Shown: in pieces, positions 57,391 to 64,000 of the stretch
How the letters are laid out: the number at the start of each line of letters is the position of its first letter
Position numbering within the stretch: the stretch's first letter is position 1
NCBI GenBank assembly: GCA_003693705.1
Contig: RBZT01000419.1
Coordinates: forward strand, 62,001-126,000
Source of the DNA: Polymyxa betae
Lineage: Eukaryota; Endomyxa; Phytomyxea; Plasmodiophorida; Plasmodiophoridae
Direction of reading: 5' to 3'
Length of the DNA: 64,000 nt
The notes under the pieces: generated by a model
Told to the model about the DNA's origin: nothing
Database searches by the model: none
Seen by the model: only the letters and a program-made list of their open reading frames with translations
Made by a program: the position numbers and the translations under genes

Positions 57391-59391
57391 AGAATCGATA
57401 TCGAAATGCCTCACGTTGGAATATAGAAGAACTAAAGTTTTTTTTAAATAAAACATCTTCACCAGACGATGTGTTAAAATGATAATCAAACGAAGCAACA
57501 TTAAGAATTGGAACTGAATATCGACTTGAGTCAATGGAAGCGCGAGGTAGGCTCCGTGATCGCAGTATAATCATCTGAATTTGACACTCCTTGTCAGAGC
57601 ACAGAAGATCTTTGATGAAGTGGAAATCACCAACGTAGACCAGCTCCAGCTCGGTGATATCATTTGGGTGAAATACTGCATGCAGGATATTGTGCTCTCC
57701 AAAATGTCGATTAATTCAGCTCGAAGTCTCCTGATTCTGATGGTAGTCTTGGATATAAATCAATTTCAGAAGCGAGATTTGGATTGGTAAAAAGACGGCG
57801 TATCAACTCTCTGAGTGAGCATCAAAAGAAAGGCTTGTGCAGTTGTGCCCTGTACTCTCGACTTCTATCAAACCGAGTGAAGGCAAACAGATTATTTGTT
57901 TCTCCCACAACAGCTTTTTGCGCACATCTTTTCAAAAAATGAAACTTTTCGCTGTACCAATTGTCCACTTGTGATACAGTTGGAAAGTTATACTGTAAAT
58001 GATGATCAAATCGCAATCTTCCATTCAATCACGATGTATAGAGTCTGAATATTCTCCAATGATGTGAAGCGCTCCAGCTGATAGCTAATATGCAGTACTT
58101 ATTTGGCCATGGCCAATACAGAAAATCCGGATAAATTGAACGCGTTGGAGTTCGGAACTCTCAAACAAGCTTTTTACAAAGCGCTGCAATATCGTCTGAT
58201 ATATTTCAATTGCTAAGTGTCAATGTATTGTCTACCTGGGTTTGGAGAAACATCATCTATTGACAGCATCGCGAATTGAACCTTCGATGTCTGAAGACAG
58301 GATGCAAGATAAATTGTTGTCAAGAAGCATCTACATTTGCATCTGTTGCAAGATCTTCTGGTGGATTTTCGTTATCCATTTGCATTGATTCAGAAAATAC
58401 CCCAACCTAATTTCAGAATTGAACAGTTGATTCATCCAGTCAAATTGAGTGAGCTTGAATGTCAACGACCGTATTCGTCTCATTCATCAGTTCAATGAAG
58501 CGTCCTAACAAAGAGCTTTCCCTGCAAATATGCTTCAATTGTGTGCTGGAATCGATACTGCTCATACTTTGGGATTGTTGATTCAAGAGAGCATTCATAT
58601 TGTCAATAGGCGGGATTAATAAAACCAATATCAGAGCTATACATTTCCGTCATTGCAAGAGGTAGCAGATGTATAAATTGTCAGCTGACATATCTGCGAA
58701 TGATGGCGGTCGCTTTGGTGTGGTGGATTTTGCGTTGATGATGAGATCTTAATACGTATGGACGGCAATGCTGCGTCTCTGCACCTTGGTCAACACAGGC
58801 CCAACATGACTTCTTGACAGCCTACCGCAGTAACGAAACAGGTGTGAAAAAAATTGCGCGTCTGCAAGCATGCTGTTCTGACAGGTGGTAATAAACGAAT
58901 CGACAATTCGATGACTTATGAGTTATGAACCACAGAATCACACATCTGTTGCAATTTTATTACTAAATGTGGTCTGGAGATCAGGATATGGGCCATAATG
59001 TACAACAAAACTTTCCATTTTATAATGCCATAAAGAGTTTTCTGCGAATGTCCATTGTGGACCATAATGGTGATCGATAATGGAGGGACAGCCCGATAAT
59101 TCATGATTTCCGTCATGGACCATAAAGAGTTGCGAAATGACCCATTTTGGAAATAAATTATGCACGCCTGAAAACCCTCATGCAGTCCAGGAATTTCTCA
59201 TGCCGGTACGGTATCAAACATACCATACGTATTATCCAAGGTTTTCATTTGTAGATGGTTTGACATTAAATACGAATCGGATGGAGAATCGGTTCAGCTA
59301 TCCATCGTGGAATCGACAGTGGGCCATTCAGTAGACTGGCACGCGTCACGACCTTTCTTTGGTCATTCTTGGTTCTTAAGCTCTGATCGAC
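57391..59391. other. Gene-poor region after the retroelement
   Basis: Two kilobases with only short frames on both strands. A frame at 57581-57790 (VDQLQLGDIIWVKY) looks faintly protein-like. Near 58990-59130 the hexamer CCATAA recurs four times, twice as CCATAAAGAGTT. No gene, RNA or LTR could be supported. Confidence 0.35.
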
Positions 59392-60106
59392 ATGAATGCC
59401 GTTGGGGTCCTGACCATTGCTCTGTTTTTTGCTGCTTTCTGTTCTGCCAACGATTACACAATATCTAAGTTAGATCCTAGATGTGCGGCTGCAAGCAATG
59501 AAGCTTCATGTTCAGCTCTAGGTATGTCCTATCTTAGTCATATTACTCTCTGACAATTCATCAGGAAACGGTTGTGTGTTTGCTGGCAATACGTGTCAGT
59601 TTGACCGTTCATTGAAATGTTCGTCTTTATGGGGTTCAGTCTATAAAGGTGCCCTGTTAAAATCATTGTCTTGTGGTGCTACGTCTTCAGATCATTGCCC
59701 ATCACCATCTTGCACTGAGGCTGCAGCAGACATGTATGCTTCTCTGCGAATCAAATATGACATGGCCGATTTCCTCAGCTACAATTCATTGTATTTTGAG
59801 ATTGCACTCTGGCCGAAAGCGAATCAAGCCGCTCTTGAAGACGATTTAGCATTATGTTCCAGCGAAGTGACTACTGCTGCTGATCTGAAAGCGACACAAT
59901 TCAGTCCAGATGCTTGTCTTGTATCGGATGATCTTGCCAAAAGCGCATATGCAGCAGCATTTAGTGGGTTAACATCGACATCAACGTCATCAAATGCTGA
60001 TGGAGATAGTGGAAATGTTTCTAAAAGTGATGCATTTGCTCTTACATTATGGATGGTCATCACCACTATTTGTATTGCAGGAGCCGTTCACCATTTCATC
60101 CTGTAA
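59392..60106 (+). CDS. Secreted or surface Cys-rich protein with C-terminal membrane anchor signal
   Basis: Two exons (59392-59521 and 59565-60106, 43-bp intron) give 223 residues. The start MNAVGVLTIALFFAAFCSA is a clear signal peptide with a cleavage site before NDYT. The mature part has about 11 cysteines, arranged in pairs such as CAAASNEASC, GNGCVFAGNTCQF and CPSPSC. A Ser/Thr/Asn-rich stalk (TSTSTSSNADGDSGN) is followed by a hydrophobic C-terminus (ALTLWMVITTICIAGAVHHFIL), the layout of a GPI-anchored or tail-anchored surface protein. I do not recognise a family. In a zoosporic fungus it could be a cell-surface or wall protein; that is inference. Confidence 0.72.
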
Positions 60107-60665
60107 TTTTCAAAATTAATATATTGTCATTTTTAAGGTTATACAGAATATTTGATAGCCAGAAGGAAAGTGCTGGAAGGGTGGCCAATCGATGGACATT
60201 TATGGCTTCCATCTTAAGCTGCTCGTGGGGTTTCTTGGCAGAAGACACAACTTTTAAGTTGTGGTTGTAAACCTGTATTGCTTGAATTCGATAAGCCAGT
60301 AAGTTCAACTTCATTATCCGTTTAAGAGCAATTCGTCAAGTAGAGACAGTGCTTCGGCCAGCATTGACAACATACCTTGAATAGGCATCATGACGGGTTT
60401 GTCACTCTTTCAAAATAAGGTCGGGAATATATTTGTCGACCATTTCATCAGGTTCACATTGGACTGCGGTCTCAGGTAGTGCTGACGAGTCACATTTCAG
60501 AGCGGAAAGGTCAGATCTTTGATCTTCTTGTAATGTTACATAAACATGGAGTCATGTCTGCTGCTGCAGCCCTCTTCCAGTCCTTAAACACATCTGATCA
60601 CCTTACTGATCTCCAGATCAGTGATACCTGGTTTTATATCGGCCAGGCGAACCGGTCGCCAACGA

Positions 60666-63199
60666 ATGTCGGCGTCGATACAGCCGCTAGGCACGACGAT
60701 TCTTTCCAATTTCACCTTGTTCGAAAACAATGGTCGCTTTGTTTTATGTGGAACTGATGATCAAGGAGAGAGATATCGCGTTTTGCAAATTGAATTAGTA
60801 CGACCGTTGTTATTTTTTTGAACTTTATCTAAACGGCTCTAGGATGGCTCGGGACGTCCAGTTATTACTGAGCATTCTGAAACTTGCGACTCTCGATCGT
60901 TGCGTCGTTGGCTCGCTGAACATTCTGGGTCCGAAGCCTTTCAGGTTCGACTTCGAGCAGTCGCCTTTCTTGGCTTCATTTGTCTTTTGGACAATGATTG
61001 GCATATGCACTATGTCACTGAACGATCAGTCGTGGGCTTAGTAGGAGGCAACAAGGTGTACCGAATTGGTGGTGCTACGTTAGTACCAATGAGAACGGAA
61101 CTTGAATCTGTTATTCCTCCGCTGGTGCAAAAGTATAGATCGTTATTTAACGCTGTTGATATGTCTAAGGTTGATTGCTCCTAATGCAACCGCTCAGTTT
61201 GTTTTAAGATTGGATTATGGCAGGATTTTTATTATTCAGACGCGTTTGATTTGACAAGAACTTTGCAAGATAATGTCGTCAAGCCGAACACTTCTGTATA
61301 CAACAGCTGTCCTTTTGAAAAACAACTAATGCACATTTTTTATATAGATTGAGAGTTTTTATTGCTGGAATTTTATTTCAATCCAAACTGCGCTTAGAAT
61401 GAGGTGCCCAGAATATTGGCTAACTCCAATCATTTACGGGTTCTTTGAACAACAAATCATCGAACTGTAAGCGATAAAATATGTGTTCCTAGTCATCTTG
61501 GTTATTTTTAAATGCAGGTCTCCACCGATGAGGAATGTAATCATTACTTTGTTATGCAGGCGTTCAAGAATGATGGCTGGTACTCGTTATCAAAGACGTG
61601 GACTGTCAATTTCAAATCGAGGCGAGGTGGCAAATGAAGTACAAACAGAAATCTTTATAGCACAAGGCAACCAGTGGGAGTCTGATACACCCTATGCTGG
61701 TATGACGTTGCACCGAGGCTCAATTCCATTATTTTGGGGACACGATCAGGAAAAAGTATCCCAGCCAAAGCCAGGTTTCTTCTAGCACTGTTTTATTACT
61801 ATATTTTAATTTCAGACTTCAGATATCATATTTACTAGGAATGATCGGGACTTTGCTACAACGGAAATTCACTTCAAACGCATGCTTGATGTTTATTCGC
61901 CGCCTATTGTCTGTTTAAGTCTCATTCGGCAGGTACAGCTTATATCTGACGTTTCATGAGAATTGATTGATTCCTCAGGGAACTCATAAAGAATGCAGTA
62001 TTGGCTCAAAATATGATCTTGCTATACACGCGTTATCTGTTAACCAGCGATTTGGTGAGAACGATGTTCTGTATTTAAAATACGATTTTCTCGGAGAACA
62101 AAAAGCGGGAAAGAATATTGCCGAAGTATGCTCTCATCAGAATTTATTCGTCTCTAATGTTTGCAAGGAGATTAAACTGCTGACTGAGGATTATGCTCTA
62201 AAGATGGATTTCTTACTACACGATAAAGTTAAGTACTCATTAAACCGTCCAAAAAGAGTCCAAAGAGGTGTTTTCCGAGTGAATTGTAAATCTGATCGTT
62301 TTATCAACTGCTTCTGCTAATAGACGAATCCTGGTAGGCATCGACTGTTTGGACCGAACAAATTTTGTACAGTATCGTATCGCACAAAGATGCTTCGCCT
62401 CGTTTCTCCAGGCTCTTGGGTTGGGAGCCGACAACGATTGGGAGAACTCCTATCCTAAAATCAGTAATTGTCTCAAAGGTTGCATCCGATACAATTGTCT
62501 TGTTCGTTCTGACTTTGTTATTCAGATCTCTTTATGCATCACGGCGATCGCATTGCCAATCAATATGCAGGTCAGATATTACCAGTTTTTTATCTTACGT
62601 TCGTCTTAAAAGTGACGTTTCAGGAAGTGGCGCTATGCATAAGCATGCATTTTCATCGACCCAGACCGAGGAGTTGCAAGATCATGAAGAACAAGAACTG
62701 GATGTTGATAATCGGCTCACAATGGATCAAGTCAAAGGGAAGGTTATGAGTACATTTGGGAAGTTGAAGTCAAATGCTGCTAACAACAATGCTTTAACGG
62801 CTATTAAGCGTTTCTATTCAAATGCTGTAACCGGTAATTGGGTGGCAAACGCTTAGTTTGCTTTCTGATTCCATTCTAGATAGATCGAAAAATCAGGCAA
62901 TCCAAGTTTTCTTAGGGCATTTCAAACCGATCAGCATCGGTCCACACATCTGGTATCCAAAAACATGTCTAGGGTATTGAAAACTGACATTGCGTTACAG
63001 GGAATTACCGGCAGAAACAATTCATCAAGAAGAATTAACTTGGAGTGATGCTGATGAAATTCCACTGATATACCCATGGGCTGATCTGAAAGCTGCAAGA
63101 AAGAGCGAATCCAATTCCGATCTGGCAATTTCTGCGAATGATCTGATCGACCTCTCGTTTATCGACAGCAGCTCAGCGCCCGTCACGTTACACAAATGA
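60666..63199 (+). CDS. FIG4: FIG4/Sac3 phosphoinositide phosphatase
   Basis: About ten exons with introns of 45-60 bp. The ATG at 60666 puts FTLFENNGRFVLCGTDD and YRVLQIEL at the FIG4 N-terminal position. Next come GLVGGNKVYRI, DFYYSDAFDLTRTLQ, CWNFISIQ, then the Sac domain: RRSRMMAGTRYQRRGL, EVANEVQTE and LHRGSIPLFW. The catalytic motif RVNCIDCLDRTN (CX5R) is rebuilt when the 52-bp intron 62286-62337 is removed. The end has FMHHGDRIANQYAGSGAM, AIKRFYSNAV, VFLGHFKP and HIWELPAETIHQ. FIG4 removes the 5-phosphate of PI(3,5)P2 in a complex with the FAB1/PIKfyve kinase and VAC14 on endolysosomes. The C-terminus is shorter than in animals. The first exon join and start fit the animal protein length. 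Confidence 0.88.
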
Positions 63200-63223
63200 T
63201 CGTTCAATGTAAAAAGACAGACA

Positions 63224-63229
63224 AATAAA
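63224..63229 (+). terminator. Poly(A) signal AATAAA
   Basis: A canonical AATAAA lies 25 bases after the FIG4 stop codon, a typical position for its 3' end. Confidence 0.6.
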
Positions 63230-63356
63230 GACAAGACTTATGTATCGAATAGATAGTAATGTGCTAGTGGACGTATATTGCAGAGAGTCTATCACAGGAA
63301 GTGGTCTTCATATCATGGGCTTCCGATAAAACCGTAGACTGACTTTCACCAAGCAT

Positions 63357-63981
63357 CTATAAGAAATGAGTTATTGCCCAGATTAATAGAAATGTAACAA
63401 AACAAACCCCTTTTGCTCTCGCTATAGCAGCATCGCGATTCTTTTTTTCAATGTCGCAGGACTTTTGTAGATTCTGTATGTGAGCCATTGTAACCAGATG
63501 TTCAATTCGTGCAAGCGCACGTTTGTCATGGCCATACCATTGAGTGAATTGTGGCCGCACGAAATAAATTAAATTATGCTCTGCCGTGCTCCTTTGGATC
63601 ACGAACGCATTGGTCTTTTCTAAAGTAAACACTTCCCCGACGCCGCTATTGATACCAGGACGCCCAGCACCTTCTAACCGTGGGCCACTCCACATAGAGA
63701 ACATCAACAGGAATAAAACTGGAAGGAATTGCATTAGCAGCTGAAACCAAGGCGCAGGTTGCCGCTGTTGTTGAGCTTGCGCATCATGCGATGTGTGATG
63801 TCGGCCCCGCCTGCGTTGAAACTGTGGCATTCGATGTCCACCAGCTGAAAAGAACATGTTTAGAATGTCTTCTGGGGTGACAACATCTTCGTCGCCAGCA
63901 CGGTTTGCATAAGAAGAGTGAGCGCTCTGAGCATTAATGACTTGAGGATCCTCGGTCCCATATCGGTCATATGCAGTTTTT
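63357..63981 (-). CDS. DNAJB12/DNAJB14-type ER J-protein, 3' part
   Basis: The last exon of a minus-strand gene whose J-domain exon lies beyond the window end. The exon opens at an AG acceptor (63982-63983) with KTAYDRYGTEDPQVINAQ, the end of a J domain. Then come TPEDILNMFFSAGG, the DNAJB12/14 signature, a basic Gln-rich linker and one membrane helix (APWFQLLMQFLPVLFLLMFSMW). A DUF1977-like luminal part follows, with VIQRSTAEHNLIYFVRPQF and, before the end, LQKSCDIEKKNRDAAIARAKG. These tail-anchored-like co-chaperones recruit Hsp70 to the ER surface for degradation of misfolded membrane proteins. A second hydrophobic stretch ends the protein (VCFVTFLLIWAITHFL). It converges with FIG4, about 160 bp between stops. 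Confidence 0.85.
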
Positions 63982-64000
63982 CTAGATCAGGGTGAAAACG

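Noticed and set aside
54006-59391. Long terminal repeats of the gypsy element
   Set aside because: I compared the flanks by eye and found no matching pair of 100 bp or more; the element may be truncated or the LTRs lost.
1-64000. Bacterial or viral origin, CRISPR array, or operon-like defence island
   Set aside because: Dense GT-AG introns, spliceosomal and nuclear genes, and the absence of repeat-spacer arrays or Shine-Dalgarno-led gene runs exclude this.
1-64000. Reassigned stop codons
   Set aside because: All apparent stops inside conserved genes fall within predicted introns; removing these restores full-length proteins with the standard code.
1-64000. tRNA or rRNA genes
   Set aside because: No cloverleaf with A and B boxes or rRNA-like conserved block was recognised by eye; a tRNAscan-SE run would settle it.

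Overview
The window is nuclear DNA of an intron-rich, gene-dense microbial eukaryote. Almost every gene is broken by very short introns, mostly 42-75 bp with GT-AG ends and often a CTAAT/CTGAT-like branch sequence. Genes sit on both strands with little space between them. The content suggests an opisthokont close to the zoosporic (chytrid-like) fungi: a GT2 enzyme with chitin-synthase motifs, a fungal-type homeodomain protein and a DUF1765-like protein occur with genes usually lost from dikaryotic fungi (katanin p80, ZSWIM7/SWS1, an HGSNAT-like acyltransferase, a soluble-adenylyl-cyclase-like protein, a PLOD-type glycosyltransferase). This placement is inference; no rRNA or organelle sequence is present. 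One run of Ns (56428-56722) marks a draft assembly.

Layout. 1-3 kb: tandem multiple-inositol-polyphosphate-phosphatase-like genes, the first cut by the window edge and lacking the membrane tail of the second. 3.3-6.5 kb (-): RIF1-like HEAT protein. 6.7-12 kb: small membrane/coiled-coil protein, ribosomal protein eL22, HGSNAT-like acyltransferase (-), a small secreted peptide, an LRRC61-like LRR protein and ZSWIM7/SWS1. 12-17 kb: homeodomain protein (-), katanin p80, receiver-domain protein (-). 17.8-23.6 kb: a 7-exon giant SEL1-repeat protein of 1836 residues. 23.7-29 kb: chitin-synthase-like GT2 (-), acidic protein, small membrane protein, coiled-coil protein (-). 29.2-29.7 kb: a MITE-like element with terminal inverted repeats and TA duplications. 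29.7-35.2 kb: ABCG transporter (-), basic protein (-), unknown protein. 35.2-37.6 kb: gene-poor, with short repeats. 37.6-53.7 kb: PLOD-type glycosyltransferase, RNase P/MRP subunit POP4, 16-exon spliceosomal GTPase SNU114/EFTUD2, DUF1765-like protein, degenerate soluble-cyclase-like protein (-), DHHC palmitoyltransferase, Dpy-30 (-). 54-59 kb: decayed Ty3/gypsy retrotransposon and featureless DNA. 59.4-64 kb: secreted Cys-rich protein, FIG4 phosphoinositide phosphatase, and the 3' part of a DNAJB12/14-type ER co-chaperone (-).

There is no operon logic. Most genes are housekeeping: membrane lipid and phosphoinositide metabolism, RNA processing, chromatin, cytoskeleton, ER quality control and cell-surface glycosylation. 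I did not find a clearly new multi-gene system. The most interesting items are the giant SEL1 protein, the cyclase-like protein that has lost catalytic and P-loop residues, the stand-alone PLOD-type glycosyltransferase, the MITE, two GC-AG introns, and an in-frame, stop-free intron inside the Dpy-30 motif. Exon joins were inferred by eye from reading frame, splice signals and similarity to known families.
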